Shown: positions 1 through 11,594, counted from the stretch's first letter. The stretch: 64,000 bases of DNA from Paralvinella palmiformis (GCA_025642065.1 JAODUP010000272.1:244001-308000); one strand, 5' to 3'. Numbers and translations are program-made. The notes: generated from the letters alone by a model not told the origin.

Positions 1-574
1 TAACGAGCATTTGACATTATTCTATTTAGAGAGAGACAAAGGTTTAGAATGGTTCCAAAATGACGTCATCTGACTTCTAGAAACCCGTGAATAGGAGAGA
101 CAAATTTCAACAACAAACACGACCACAATAGAAAACAGAATTATTGACTTAAGGCAATATATATATATATATATATATATTAAAACTCTCGACAATAGCC
201 CACAGTTGGTCTGAGAAAGTGAACAAATAACTGGCGCGACAGAAGTCTTCTCAAAAACTCGAAGAGATTTATTGACAAAAATATTCCTTTGTCAATTAAA
301 CTGACTTCTGCTGTTCTAGCTACGTATTGGGGCGTAGCTACCTCAACAGCTTGAGAGGGTTTATTTTGGAAACGACGGGTCAACAAATACCAGGAAAGTG
401 ACAGCATTTGACTGATTGATGATGATAAAGCGTGGATCTGGTTAGGATGGTGTTTGTTGGAAGGATTTCATCATCGAGGTATGTGTTTTATGTTTGTGTT
501 AATTAGCTTCTACTGGGATTTGTACTGTGGCTTATGTATGATTTATTGCTATCTTCTCATTAGTAATTACGTTA

Positions 575-876
575 GTAATAATAATAGGAGTAATAGTAGC
601 AGTAGTAATTGTTGTTGTAGTAGTAGTAGTAGTAGTAATAGTACTGTAAAAGTAATAGTAATAGTAGTAATAGTACTGTAAAAGTAATAGTAATAGTACT
701 GTAAAAGTAGTAGTACTGTAAAAGTAGTAGTAGTAGTAGTAGTAGTAGTAATAGTACTGTAAAAGTAGTAGTACTGTAAAAGTAGTAGTACTGTAAAAGT
801 AGTAGTACTACTAGTAGTAGCAATAGTACTGTAAAAGTAGTAGTAGTAGTAATAGTACTGTAAAAGTAGTAGTAGT

Positions 877-930
<54 letters not shown>

Positions 931-932
931 CA
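575..932. repeat. TAG-rich microsatellite/minisatellite ending in (TA)n(TG)n
   Basis: Runs of TAG alternate with the unit gtaaaagtagtagtact, repeated about a dozen times with varying numbers of TAG. The array passes directly into (TA)n at 882-909 and (TG)n at 910-931. Long ORFs on both strands here are only the translation of the repeat. Confidence 0.9.
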
Positions 933-1258
933 TGTGTATATGGATAGTTGGTATAATGGCAAGAAATGTTTACATATAGTTGACAAAATGTAAACGGATG
1001 TCATTAGTGACAAAAACGATTTAATCGACGTAAACAATAACAAGTAGATGAAGATAAATTAATGGTGTGAAAAAATATATTTATAAATACAAATGACATA
1101 TTAATATACACTTTTGACTCCACTTTCAATTTACGTATACGTTTGATGAATATATGTTAAAGCTTGTACTCTTAAAGTAGGGAAATATGTCATAAACCGA
1201 TAGTTGCGGGTGACCAAAGCCGGTTAATAGAAGACACGCCCCACTATCAAATCAGGAC

Positions 1259-1520
1259 AGTGAGCTCCGGTGGCCTAGTGGTTAAGCACTCGACACTTGG
1301 TGCCAACGGTCGCAGGTTCGAACCCAGTAAGAGGTCGAAACTTTTCCAGGGATTAATTTCTCGGCTCACTACATCGTGGGTGGCTGACCACGTTAAATGG
1401 CGCTGCCGTCTCCACTGAATTATTTACACTCGGTGCCAAGGGTCACAGGCTCACAAGATCGTGGGTGGCTGCATGATCGCGTTAAATGGCGCTGCCGTCT
1501 CCACTGAATTACTAAAATAA
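1259..1520 (+). mobile_element. tRNA-derived SINE-like element with internal duplication
   Basis: The head has a pol III A-box-like stretch (tggcctagtggttaag, about 1270) and a B-box-like ggttcgaaccc (about 1315) at tRNA-like spacing. The body is followed by a second, partly diverged copy: the segment ending gccgtctccactgaatta occurs near 1417 and again near 1513, about 97 bases apart. No target-site duplication was found, so the outer boundaries are approximate. It differs from the SINE-A family found elsewhere in the window. Confidence 0.5.
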
Positions 1521-1720
1521 AGGGGGACGTTAAAAAACCCCGAGGACGTAAAACACTCTGGCAGTGACCACCCTCAGGGTATTTCGGCTCCATCTTTCCG
1601 TACTGCTCCCCTGTGAGTGGTGGGGGAGGAGATTTCTTAACCACTCCAACATAGAGGCTGTGCTGATTAAGCGACAGCCTGGGATTCTCCCCGAACAACA
1701 AAACCAAACGAAATCAGGAT
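1521..1720. other. GC-richer noncoding stretch after the SINE-like element
   Basis: This 200-base segment is less AT-rich than its surroundings and has a 95-codon ORF on the minus strand (1420-1707) with no recognisable domain. It may be the 3' body of the preceding element. I see no splice signals or codon pattern that would make it an exon. Confidence 0.3.
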
Positions 1721-1885
1721 GACATCTACATCTGATACATCCCTGCTATAAAACATGTAGGCCACTGAAGAATGTCATAGATTAGTTGGTGGCCGTCTCA
1801 CCCGTGACCTCAATAGGCAGTTACCTACGCCATTAATACATTTCTGAATTATGACATTATATAAATAGGATAGATAAAGATATAA

Positions 1886-2075
1886 GGGCGCCTCCTTCGT
1901 CTTACGGTAGCGTGTTGGACCACATATCACTAGCTCCCGTGTTCGGATCTCGGCGTGGGCATATCTGAAGATTGTTTCATCTTTGATTTCGCTTCGCTAC
2001 CTTTGGACGTCGCTCGGCCCATTTAGCCTACAGTGTGCACAACAGATGGGCCGTGAAACATCAATCAGTCATCAT
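1886..2075 (+). mobile_element. SINE-A copy 1, full length, plus orientation
   Basis: SINE-A is a tRNA-derived family reconstructed from the copies in this window. Its head starts ggcgcctccgtggtctagcg (A box) and carries a B box close to gttcgaatccc. A conserved body follows, recognisable by the strings aggtcgctcggcccattta and ttttgtgcac. It ends in a conserved ggccgtaaaacatcaatc followed by (ATC)n. This copy has all parts, with a damaged B box (gttcggatctc). No convincing target-site duplication. Confidence 0.8.
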
Positions 2076-2760
2076 TGTACAGATATTATTCCGAATATAT
2101 TGCTTAAAACACAACATAAAGAGATTCGTACTTACGTGTTACAAATACAGCATTGGACGCAAAGGCCACAATGCCAATTTGGTTTCCGTTTCGGTAAAAT
2201 GTTCTTTAAACATTTTAATGTATTTTTTCTTTAAAAAATCATTTGCTTGTTTATCTCAATTATAAAGGGCCCACGTAACTGATGCTTCGCGTGAACTATG
2301 TGATCAGTTCGTACTTGGGGATACATACACTACTTTCGTATCTAAGACTGATACTTGTACTCCTTGATTTGATACAAATATCAAAATAATTTTGACACGA
2401 ATCATTAACCACATACTATATAGATTGGTCGTTTATTGCACTTACCCAACAATTTACTAGAAGAACCTTTAAAATCTAAAATGATAAATCCCAGAGTCTC
2501 CTTTTTTAATGTTTTTCAAGTTTATATGTATTAGTACGTGAGCAAAGGTGTCATATATTATACAGCAAAAGTTGAAATAGCATTCCACAAAACTAATGTA
2601 CACAATATTTTGTTAGATTTGCTAAAAAAAACTCCTTAATCTGGACAAAATTTGTACTTGCTTCCCGATTTTGCCACAAAACTAGGTCAAAATTTAATTT
2701 ATTATCTAAATATGATTCCAATACGTTAAAAGTATTTTCAGCTATAATTACGTTGCCTTC

Positions 2761-2777
2761 ATGTATGTGTGTGTGCA

Positions 2778-2828
<51 letters not shown>

Positions 2829-2851
2829 GTGTGTGTGTGTGTGTGTGCATG
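2761..2851. repeat. (TG)n microsatellite with TATG interruptions
   Basis: Mostly pure TG dinucleotides, interrupted by short (TATG)n runs near 2810-2822. Confidence 0.95.
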
Positions 2852-2981
2852 TTAAGTCAATGATGTATCCTTAATTATCTAGTCAGTGAATACCGTTATA
2901 TGTTATTTATTAATGTAACACGACCTTAGCTATGATTTGTACATCGGAACATCAGTGGTTTTATTTTCTCTACAACACACG

Positions 2982-2983
<2 letters not shown>

Positions 2984-3026
<43 letters not shown>

Positions 3027-3027
3027 C
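2984..3027. repeat. Compound (CA)n(TA)n microsatellite
   Basis: A CA run of about 9 units passes without a break into about 14 TA units. The CA/TA or TA/TG junction type recurs throughout the window. Confidence 0.95.
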
Positions 3028-3157
3028 ACGCACCCCACACATACACGCACATACAAAGATAAATACAAGGATAACACGTGACAGGTGAGCAATCTCAGCT
3101 ATAGCCGTTCTATTACTCACTGTACTGTTGCTATGGTAAACAAATAATACTTACTGA

Positions 3158-3348
3158 TGATGATGATGACTGATGCTTTACGGCCACTTTTGTGCACAAG
3201 GTAGGCTAAATGGGCCGAGCGACCTCCAAAGGTAATGAGACGAAGTGAAAGACGAAACAAACTTCAGATATGACCACGCCGGGATTCGAACACGGGTGGT
3301 AGTGATCTGTGGTCCAACACGCTACCGCTAGACCACGGAGGCGCCCCT
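3158..3348 (-). mobile_element. SINE-A copy 2 with 16-bp target-site duplication
   Basis: Full-length minus-oriented copy with an intact-looking A box and B box (gttcgaatccc on the minus strand) and a (TCA)n tail. It is flanked by a perfect 16-bp direct repeat, aaataatacttactga, at 3142-3157 and 3349-3364. That is the signature of target-primed reverse transcription and suggests a fairly recent insertion. Confidence 0.93.
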
Positions 3349-3599
3349 AAATAATACTTACTGAAGATCCTATGCCAACAAATGCCATCAATACTATATT
3401 ACTTCACTTACTTCGTCATATGTTTCTCTGTCATATGCTTCTTTGCTTACTTCTTTGTCTAATTTCAGTGACTGAATCTGGTATACCTCGATTATAATTG
3501 GTAAACATATGAAGAAAGATGGGTGCTGGAGGTAAACAGAAATGAACATAAATTATCAATATTAAATTTTTGATATAATTATTGGTAACATTGGTAATA

Positions 3600-3762
3600 G
3601 AAGTAACAGTAGTGGCGGTAGAGGTGGTGGTGGTGGTGGTGGTGGTAGTAATAGTACTACTACTACTACTATTACTACTATTACTACAACAACTGTGACT
3701 ACTGCTAGTACCAGTACTAGTACTAGTAGCAGTAGTAGTAGTTGTTGTTGTTGTAGTAGGAG
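3600..3762. repeat. Trinucleotide-rich tract (GGT, ACT, AGT, GTT)
   Basis: Successive runs of GGT, ACT/ATT, AGT and GTT triplets with interruptions. It lies about 280 bases upstream of the first visible exon of the plus-strand gene. Confidence 0.9.
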
Positions 3763-3968
3763 TGATACTAATGATGGTCTTAAAATAATATCATATCAGC
3801 AAAATTGGTAAATTAATTAATTTAGAAACTAACAAAGATATGAAATATTATTTACCATTTCAAAAGATGAGAGATCCTTTAGATACTTATTCCTTCAAAT
3901 GACACCTAATTTAATAATATATTATCTGGCTGTATATTCTGAATAATACTATAATAATAAAATAATAA

Positions 3969-3971
<3 letters not shown>

Positions 3972-4040
<69 letters not shown>
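3972..4040. repeat. (TA)n tract abutting a splice acceptor
   Basis: About 34 uninterrupted TA units end directly at cttacag (4041-4047), the 3' splice site of the next exon. The normal position of the polypyrimidine tract is therefore occupied by alternating TA. Confidence 0.95.
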
Positions 4041-4042
<2 letters not shown>

Positions 4043-4047
4043 TACAG

Positions 4048-4144
4048 CTAGTGCTGACTATGACAGACCAGAGACTCACGTCCGATTTCAAGAAGATCCG
4101 GAATATGACGACGGCTACAGCGACTATGATCATCTAGAGAAAAA
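4048..4144 (+). CDS. Internal coding exon of unidentified plus-strand gene
   Basis: The exon is inferred between acceptor cttacag (ends 4047) and donor AA|GTATCATC (4145). It reads as 2 bases, 31 codons, then 2 bases. The peptide is very acidic and Tyr-rich (for example EDPEYDDGYSDYDHLEK). The last split codon AA+T is completed to Asn by the exon starting at 4818, which keeps the long downstream frame open. The donor is a poor match to consensus, and the frame stays open a little beyond it, so the 3' edge is the least certain point. The start phase shows at least one more exon upstream, which was not found. No domain recognised. Confidence 0.6.
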
Positions 4145-4817
4145 GTATCATCTCTTTTTGTCTGTTTTATTCATGTTTATAAAGTTTCCGGTTAAAATTA
4201 TTTATAATTGTTATTTATCATTAAGTCGGTTCTTTTAATAGATCGCATCCAACGTTTGTAGGATATTACGTCTATCAGTATAAGCTTCCTTATATATGGT
4301 ATGCAAAGTATAAACACTTATTTTCACTTTAGCCATACATAATGACCCCCCCCCCCAAAAAAAAGCGACCCCCTGAAGATAGTGTAGAAAGATAATATTG
4401 ATGGCCCTGAAGATTATTATTAAAGTATTTCCTGCTCCCAGATGGTTACTAATATCCTCTTGATATTTATTTAGAACGAGACTCTTATTAACAAAGTTAA
4501 CTATCCAGAACACGATTTTCTTTTCATATTTTGCAATCAATGCTTCAAACTTAGTGATGGTATTCTTAATCGGAACATTCTATTGGATATCAGAACCTGT
4601 CTTAAGAGGCTACTTTGTGGCCCCGTATCAAGTGATTCTTAAAGACAACCAGTTTGTTAAAGCAGGTCTTAATGACTATAATCAGCGAGGCCAATGCATT
4701 CGACGAGCAGATTTCGAATGATTTTTACGATGGGTAGTCATTTAAAGTAGGTGGTCGTGAAGATAAGTTATACTACCTATATGTACCAATTCAACATTTC
4801 ATGCGTTCTAATTTCAG
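4145..4817 (+). other. Intron between the two visible exons of the plus-strand gene
   Basis: AT-rich sequence of 673 bases. It includes a C10/A8 homopolymer junction near 4347-4364 and an acceptor ttctaatttcag ending at 4817. No repeat family or RNA gene was recognised in it. Confidence 0.6.
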
Positions 4818-7371
4818 TGACGAAGCCTATCATTCGGACTACATCCGAGCGGAGAACGAAGAAGGATCCAGAGAGGATACGAAGACGTCACTCGGCCAAC
4901 AGATCCAGAACAGAGCGCAGAATCGGGATACTCCTAGACTGGCTGGCCTGATCCGGGTCATTCGCGAGGAGAACCGAGTCGCTCTGGACATCGTGAAGAA
5001 GGAGGACTACGACGCTTGGAAGATGAACAAAATTCGGAAGATTGTCAAAAAGAAGATGACAGCCAAGAGTTATTACGCACAATGGTTCAGCGAGAGATCG
5101 AAAAATCCGCCCCCCGCCGCTACTGTAGACGATGACCAGCCTCTGCGGAGGATGAAGCCCGCCGTATCCAGACCGGTCATGTCCTCCGATCTATGGGAAG
5201 AAGATGGCCAGGATTCTCCAGATGCCGAACAATCCCTATTGGATAACCCAATCTTCCAACCGTATATTTCGAATACAGGTGCTTCCGAGGCGGATAATTC
5301 GAAAAGCGTTGATTTGCCACAAATACTTTCAGTTAGTGGGCAAGAAGGTTATCCCAATATTGATAGCAGACAACCGGATTACAGGAATCCTCTTAACGGA
5401 CAGCCAGATGACGTAGATGCTATAAATGATCAAGCTGCTGAAGCAAATCCAGCCAGTGCACAACCAGTTGATGTCAGCCGACAGCCGGCTTATATAGATA
5501 GTGTTAGTGGACTATCACATTACGGCGAACCCCTCAACGGACAACCAGACAGGACAACTCATATCAGCGAACAACCGGACGTCTCAAATCCTATCATTAG
5601 ACAACCCATTTATAGGAACTCATCCCGCGAACAACCGAATTACGTAAATCCTGTTTTCAGCATGAAGCAAGATAATTCGGAGGTTCAGAGTATACAACTT
5701 GGGTACCAGGATGTGATTAGAGTAGGCCAAGTTTACCAACAAAGTAATGCTCCGATCCAGAACGAAGAACGAAGTGGCTCGTCTCCGACTAAATCCGTGT
5801 CTCCTCCATGCCCTCCATCAGTACACGATCCAGTTATAATAGGAAACAAGTCACGGCCATTTAATAAGGATCCAGATTCGGCCCCAGTACACGATCCAGT
5901 TATAACAAAAGAGAAGCCAAAATCTTTAAATAAGGACACAGTTCCAACAGAAAATAAACAAATTAGCGGCCCGAAACGTTTGATCCGGAACCCGATAACC
6001 GGACGTCTGGAAGAGGTTGAAGTCAAAGGCAGGAAGAAAAGGTCAATAAACAAGAAGGATGAGGAAAATTCTGCTCACAAATCACAAGTGAGGCAGGAAA
6101 AGATCCCGGCCGTCTCAAAACTAGAGGATGACAAAGATAATATACTTGGATCCAGAGAAGGCTTGGATAATCCGGATAAGTCTCGGCCGGCGATAAGACG
6201 CGAGACAAATCTTGTCTTGTCGAAGCCAGAAAACAAAGTTGGTGTTAGACCAACATCACCGGAAGTGGATTTATCCAACCAGGAATCTGTAAATATATAC
6301 GGTGACGACGTAGCATCACGTGACGCCGAGTCCATCACCAATCTGGACCAGACAATACATCACGCGAATATCCAGGAAACAGCTACTAGTCGCGTTGGTT
6401 CTCGCGAGAGTACGGTGTTGGTAACGACTAAACCTCGATATAGACGTGGTCCCGGAATGGCGACAGTTAACCAAACATCCCCCGGTCGCATACCATCCGT
6501 ACACGAACGAGTACCGATGGAGTCAGATTTATCACGTGACGGCCGCCCGCCGATCTCGAAGGCAATGATCCATGATCGGATGGAAGACGAGCGGTATCCG
6601 TCCAGAAATGAATCGCTGAGTACCGACAAAAGAAATCCAAGAAATCCCGATGTTAACCGAAAGTTGGTGGTACATAGTCAATTCGAAAACGCCGAACCAC
6701 GCGATCCTCATCGTGAGTTAAGTGAATATCATCCCGAGAAATACGGTTCTAATCCTCAGTCAGGTGGTTCTTATCCTGAGCCACAAATCTTACCTCAGTA
6801 CACAACCACACCTACCGGAAGCGGGAAAGAACGTGTACTCAAATTCCAATCAAAGTCCGACCTGGAACAGTTACGTCATCGTTCGTCTCCGGCCTCTGAT
6901 GACGCGCCAACACGTGACCGGAAAACATTAACCAATCCCGCATTACGCGATGACAAAGCCGTTGTTTACACGGAACCGAAACTGAAAGGAACGGATAAGC
7001 TCAAAACGCACCACCCCCTGGTGAATAGCCTACAAAGTAATCACGAAAACGGACGTCTGGAGCTGGTGACGTCCGAGAAAAATGGCGACGGAACGACATC
7101 GAACAGGAAACGAGGCGATGACGGGAAAAGGAGTGTTGATGATGAAATTAACAATAAAGTTGATACTGAGCCGCAAGATGAGATGACGCCAGTCGAAACA
7201 CCGAGAAGGTTTACGGTGTACCACTCCAAGTCGTCCGTCGACCACAAACCCCCACCCCGGAGAAGCTTTTTGGCGACATACAGAGATCCAGAACCCGAGA
7301 CAACCAACGGGAGAACGACTCCAGCGGCCGGTTGGATCTCGCCGAGGGCGCCGAAAGGTCAAATAAGGTAA
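4818..7371 (+). CDS. Large 3' exon: charged, low-complexity protein tail, unidentified
   Basis: A single open frame of about 850 codons follows acceptor ttctaatttcag (4806-4817). It is by far the longest non-repetitive ORF in the window, and its third-codon positions are GC-rich unlike the flanks. The ATG at 4801 lies in the intron and is not a likely start. The first 90 residues are mixed-charge and probably helical, ending in a basic segment (KIRKIVKKKMTAKSYY, about 5030-5080). From about 5100 onward the protein is Pro/Ser/Asp/Arg-rich and looks disordered. It contains degenerate 10-14 residue repeats around QPxY/QPD and NP (5371-5660), and a duplicated VHDPVI block (5821-5935). No transmembrane helix, signal peptide or catalytic motif is visible. 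I do not recognise the family; a cytoplasmic C-terminal tail is possible but is inference. It is convergent with the Trk gene. See 7372-7469 for a possible frameshift at its end. Confidence 0.8.
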
Positions 7372-7469
7372 AAAAGCGTACGCCAATATTGGTTGAGGAG
7401 GTGGCTCCGCCAGCGGCGATCAAGGGCAAGAGATTCGAGCGAGCCCTTCCGGCCAGGATCACTACATAA
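7372..7469 (+). other. Coding-like sequence past the stop, in another frame
   Basis: Immediately beyond the TAA at 7369-7371, another frame (codons starting 7368) runs to a TAA at 7467-7469. It would encode a peptide including VKKRTPILVEEVAPPAA and ending ARITT. Its codon choice (GAG, GTG, GCG, ATC, GGC, CCG) resembles the upstream exon, not the AT-rich 3' flank. That frame is also open upstream through 7269-7367. Either the true C-terminus is here and a 1-2 base indel lies between roughly 7270 and 7367, or this is GC-rich 3' UTR that reads open by chance. Confidence 0.4.
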
Positions 7470-7813
7470 GAAGATAGATCCATGATCAAAACTGATCATA
7501 ATTTGTCATCGATGAGAATATATATATATTTATGGTATCAAAGGCTTGGTTGATCATTGTACTTATATCACCCTTTTACCCTTTATAGGCTCCAGCGAGC
7601 TAAAATCACGTAAAGTCAGGTACACGCTGTAACGTGAGGTTCTTATAGAATTCCGTATTTTGTTAGCAGAGAATGAACGCTGCTCTCTTTAGAAAATAGA
7701 ATTGGTTATATGTTACACTTAATCTGTATAATCAGGTAATATGTATATTACCTGAAATATTCAGTATATATATATATATATATATAACATATTATAATTG
7801 TTGATACAATCGT

Positions 7814-7847
7814 AATAAAAGGGCTCATATTAAATGACTAAAATAAA
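7814..7847 (+). terminator. Candidate polyadenylation signals for the plus-strand gene
   Basis: Two AATAAA hexamers, at 7814-7819 and 7842-7847, lie about 350-475 bases past the stop in AT-rich sequence. No transcript evidence is available; AATAAA also arises by chance at this base composition. Confidence 0.35.
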
Positions 7848-8965
7848 AATGTATATATTTATGCTCTCTCTCTCCCTCTCTCTCTCTCTGGATATGTGTA
7901 TGTCTGTACGCGCGAGCGCTCATGCGTGCGTGTGTGGGTCTTTATAATATGTGAGAAATTATTGGCACATATGATCAAAACTATTGAACGATCCACCGAT
8001 CTGGACAATAATTAAGATAGTTGTTATTGTCAACAATCAGATAAATACAAATATTACAGCATTATCCAGCGAAATATATCAATTTAATTAAGATAAAGAA
8101 GTAAACCTTCTTCCATCTGTATCCCAGTGGTGTTACCTTAGACTAATATTACTAAAGATTATTATTAATAATATTATTTTTCGTTTTCATAAGGATAATG
8201 AATGCGAAAATACTATGTTAGGGCAATGGTTCCTAAATCCCTAGGTAACAAATTTGCTACACATCCGTGGTGCTTCAATATATGGTGAACAAACAAGTAA
8301 CATACAACGACAATATATTATAAAAAATAAACACCTAGAGAAAACCACCACCCAACAACAACGAATATTATTCATAGTAATACGTTTTTATTATCTATAC
8401 AGAGTTCTCTGATCAGAGTGCCTTCTTTAATTGTTGACACACTCCGATATGATTACGTATAATAAATTAACGCTCACTCAGATTCGAACACAAACGGAAA
8501 TAATAACCACAGTAATTAAGCACTTATCATAACGTCACCATATACTTTATACAATGATCCGGGCTTGTTTGTATTTGTGGAGGGTAATGATCGGTGAAGC
8601 TCTGTGTAGAGTAGTCAGATGATGATGACCAGCATCATGTTATCAAGTGATATACAGCCATAGACAGTAACGTTATGATAGGTTTTATGTCATCGTCTAA
8701 CTCGGACACTCCAGGTCAAGGTTCAAATATGAATCGTACATTTGGTTATGGAACGTTTCCTCGGAAGTCGACCCTCGGCTATATGTTCCAGGTTTGTCGA
8801 GCGACGTGACTAAACAAAGAACTGAATGACTAATTGACTCACTAACTCACTCATTTACTCACTCACTCACTCCCTCACTAGATAACACAATCATAGGCTT
8901 AAGCAATGTTAAATACAGTAAGATTAAATACATTTTAAAACGCGAAAGGCCACGATTTTATATTT

Positions 8966-8968
8966 CCA

Positions 8969-9054
<86 letters not shown>

Positions 9055-9133
9055 TGGAAATAGGTCACAGTATTCAAAATCATTTGGCATCTTTTCAATA
9101 TAAAATAAAATGGGTTGTGTGTTTTTGTGTTTG

Positions 9134-9184
<51 letters not shown>

Positions 9185-9228
9185 TTGTGTGTGTGTGTGT
9201 TTTTGTTTGTTGTTTTTGTTTTTTGGTG

Positions 9229-9262
<34 letters not shown>
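8966..9262. repeat. Cluster of (TA)n and (TG)n microsatellites
   Basis: (TA)n at about 8966-9004 joins (TG)n at 9005-9055. Further (TA)n runs lie at 9138-9179 and 9233-9261, separated by T/G-rich DNA. The 157-codon ORF over it (9006-9479) is a repeat translation. Confidence 0.9.
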
Positions 9263-9270
<8 letters not shown>

Positions 9271-9715
9271 TGTTTTTTGTGTATGCGTGCTTTAAGCTCG
9301 GGCTTTACAACATGTCCCTTATCCTCACCGCTTATGACACAATTTACCAAAGTTCTGTGGTGATACAGAACACAAAACTATTGATGATGTTTATCTTATC
9401 AAACCGTAACGGCCATCGGCAAGAACAAATCATTTCGCTTTGGCCGTTCATAGTCAACGATTATACTAACAAACAGTAGTATATACACACGCCATTATCA
9501 TATCTCTGACGGCATTAAGTACACCTTTCTTATGTCACCTAATTAGCGATCCCCGCCAAACTTCCATCATCTCACTGCTTCCCTCGTGTTGGTATCTCTT
9601 CGTTTTCAAATGATTACGTTAATGACGATGTCTTCCTCGATGTCGTTGAAAGGTAATCGTGCTGTAACAGGTAAACGAATTCCCAAGTGGCTGCAATACG
9701 TGGATACACATTAAA

Positions 9716-9894
9716 TGATGTTGCTGTTTTACGGCCACCTTTTCTGCTCAAAGTAGGTTCGATGAGGCAAACGACCTCCAAAGATAGCGAGGCAAAGCGA
9801 AACACCCTGCTGAGAAAGCCCAACTGGGATTTGAACCCATATGTTATAGATCTGTGGCCAACGGCGCTACCAGTTAGCCCACAGAGGCGGCTCT
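9716..9894 (-). mobile_element. SINE-A copy 3, diverged
   Basis: Minus-oriented and near full length, with many substitutions in the body (for example aggttcgatgaggcaaacga on the plus strand where other copies read aggctaaatgggccgagcga). A short cattaaa occurs on both sides but not exactly at the ends, so no duplication is claimed. It is an older copy than those at 3158 and 50611. Confidence 0.8.
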
Positions 9895-10222
9895 ACAACA
9901 TTTGCATTAAAATAAAAATTCCAATGTAGATAAATAAACCGTAACTTGATATTCTGCACTCTAAGATGCGGTCAACAAGGTTAAATGTATGCCAGAAGTA
10001 GGACACCCTGACTTAAGATACCGAAAACTCGATCATATAACATGTAGCAAAACACTAATGAGCCGTTATCTTTATACAATAGAGAACTTGTCTATTACGG
10101 TCACCCGCTCTTACATTCTGCATAATGGGATGCGACAGATGACAGTCGGATGCGACTGATGACAAAGGATCTTAGAGATAACCCACTGACTGTCTACGTC
10201 ATTCGTGCCCACATATCTAACA

Positions 10223-10226
<4 letters not shown>

Positions 10227-10265
<39 letters not shown>
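10227..10265. repeat. (CA)n microsatellite
   Basis: About 19 CA units with one CG interruption at the right end. Confidence 0.95.
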
Positions 10266-10271
<6 letters not shown>

Positions 10272-10851
10272 TAAACTATTAGTTCATTCGCTCTATACGG
10301 AGTAATCTTTCCACGATTTGTTTCAATTAATGATCGGTTTTAGTTCAATATTACATTATAATTACATTACTTACCTAATAATAACAAATAAATCGCAGAA
10401 CACAACGATGGTCAATGCCTAGTACTTATAATTACTTAATCAATACTAGTAGCATCACATATGCTTACTATATGTGTCATAATTCGGTAGACCAACCTTT
10501 AATTGTTTCGACAATATTCCATAATTTAGTTGTACAGTGGCGCCATCTGGTGAATCGTTTATGGTCATGCAGCCCATTAATTATAAGAGATATGCGTCAT
10601 CATTCTAAGTTTGTAGGAATGGATTAGTTTGTGTTTGTGGGATGTTATACCCGACAGCGAAAAGCTTCAGGCTTTCACATCATTTTCCTAGAGAGTAGCT
10701 CCAAGGCAGTGTCTCTCAGATAAGACAAACACCGAAGACAAAGAAATCAGGACATATTTCTGTTGAAGAGACTTTGTGTTCTTTTACTGAATACGTTATG
10801 TTTGTATTCACAGTATCCCAGACATGCTGGAATTGGTTAAAACAATGTATA

Positions 10852-10853
<2 letters not shown>

Positions 10854-10859
<6 letters not shown>
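10854..10859 (-). terminator. Possible polyadenylation signal of the Trk gene
   Basis: AATAAA on the minus strand, about 740 bases beyond the Trk stop codon. It merges with an (ATT)n tract, so it may be only part of that repeat. A 3' UTR reaching it would contain the (GT)n tract at 11148-11230. Confidence 0.15.
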
Positions 10860-10883
<24 letters not shown>

Positions 10884-11146
10884 TAAAGTTTCTAACTCAC
10901 AGAGAGTGTGGACTAGTTAAGACGAGCGACTAACACAGCAGTAGGAAATCTAGCTACACCCTTATAGACATAGACAATGATGTTTCTATAGAAGATGAGA
11001 CGGTTACTGTTACCCGTTTGTCGTTTGTTTAATGAGATGCACAACTTGTGGCTCCATAACAAAAGAACGCCATTCTACTCAAAAATCTTTTGAATATTTT
11101 CACAATACGATGATAATACAAGGGACTGCGTAACTATATAGTGCCC

Positions 11147-11147
<1 letters not shown>

Positions 11148-11231
<84 letters not shown>

Positions 11232-11480
11232 ACACACATATATAAACTTTAAATATACACCCCCTCTTCCTCCCTTCATCTCTCCATCAATTTATCAGTC
11301 AATCAATCTGTCTATCAACCGACCAATCCTTATATATCTACAAACATGCCGACATATATTTACGTACATACATATTTACACACACACGTACATACATACA
11401 TTACTACAAATACATACATACATACATACATACATACATACATACATACATACAATACAATACAATACAATACAATACAT
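11148..11480. repeat. (CA)n, (CATA)n and (ACAAT)n repeats
   Basis: A long (CA)n tract at 11148-11230 is followed, after about 160 bases of mixed sequence, by (CATA)n at 11410-11453 and five ACAAT-type units. It probably lies within the Trk 3' UTR or just beyond it. Confidence 0.9.
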
Positions 11481-11594
11481 TCATACATATATACATACAG
11501 TCATAAACACCTATGTATATTAATCAAGTTATTACAGCGTTGACGAGATCACGGAGCCTAACGACAACATTGACACATAACTAACTAATAACAT

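Larger units (their letters stand above)
1..4047. other. Repeat-rich noncoding DNA left of the plus-strand gene
   Basis: No coding exon was recognised here. It is either intergenic or intronic sequence of the gene whose visible exons start at 4048; an upstream exon must exist because that exon opens inside a codon. It contains a (TA)n tract at 155-181, the TAG-rich array, two tRNA-derived elements, two SINE-A copies and several simple repeats listed separately. The remainder, including 1060-1250 and 2080-2760, is AT-rich with nothing recognisable. Confidence 0.6.
7470..11594. other. Intergenic region between two convergent genes
   Basis: Noncoding, AT-rich sequence holding a (TA)n tract at 7766-7785, a CT run at 7863-7890 and simple repeats at 8960-9262. 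It also holds one old SINE-A copy at 9716-9894, a (CA)n tract at 10227-10265, an (ATT)n tract at 10857-10884 and CA/CATA repeats at 11148-11480. No ORF with coding character was seen. The 3' UTRs of both genes must lie here. Confidence 0.6.

Noticed and set aside
567..1043. 158-codon Leu/Tyr-rich minus ORF
   Set aside because: Translation of the TAG-rich repeat.
1259..1330. Possible functional tRNA gene
   Set aside because: Box A and B are present but no paired acceptor stem was found, and it continues into a SINE-like body.
4801..4817. ATG at 4801 as the start of the 856-codon ORF
   Set aside because: The 17 bases from the ATG include ttctaatttcag, a good splice acceptor, and the upstream exon supplies a matching split codon.
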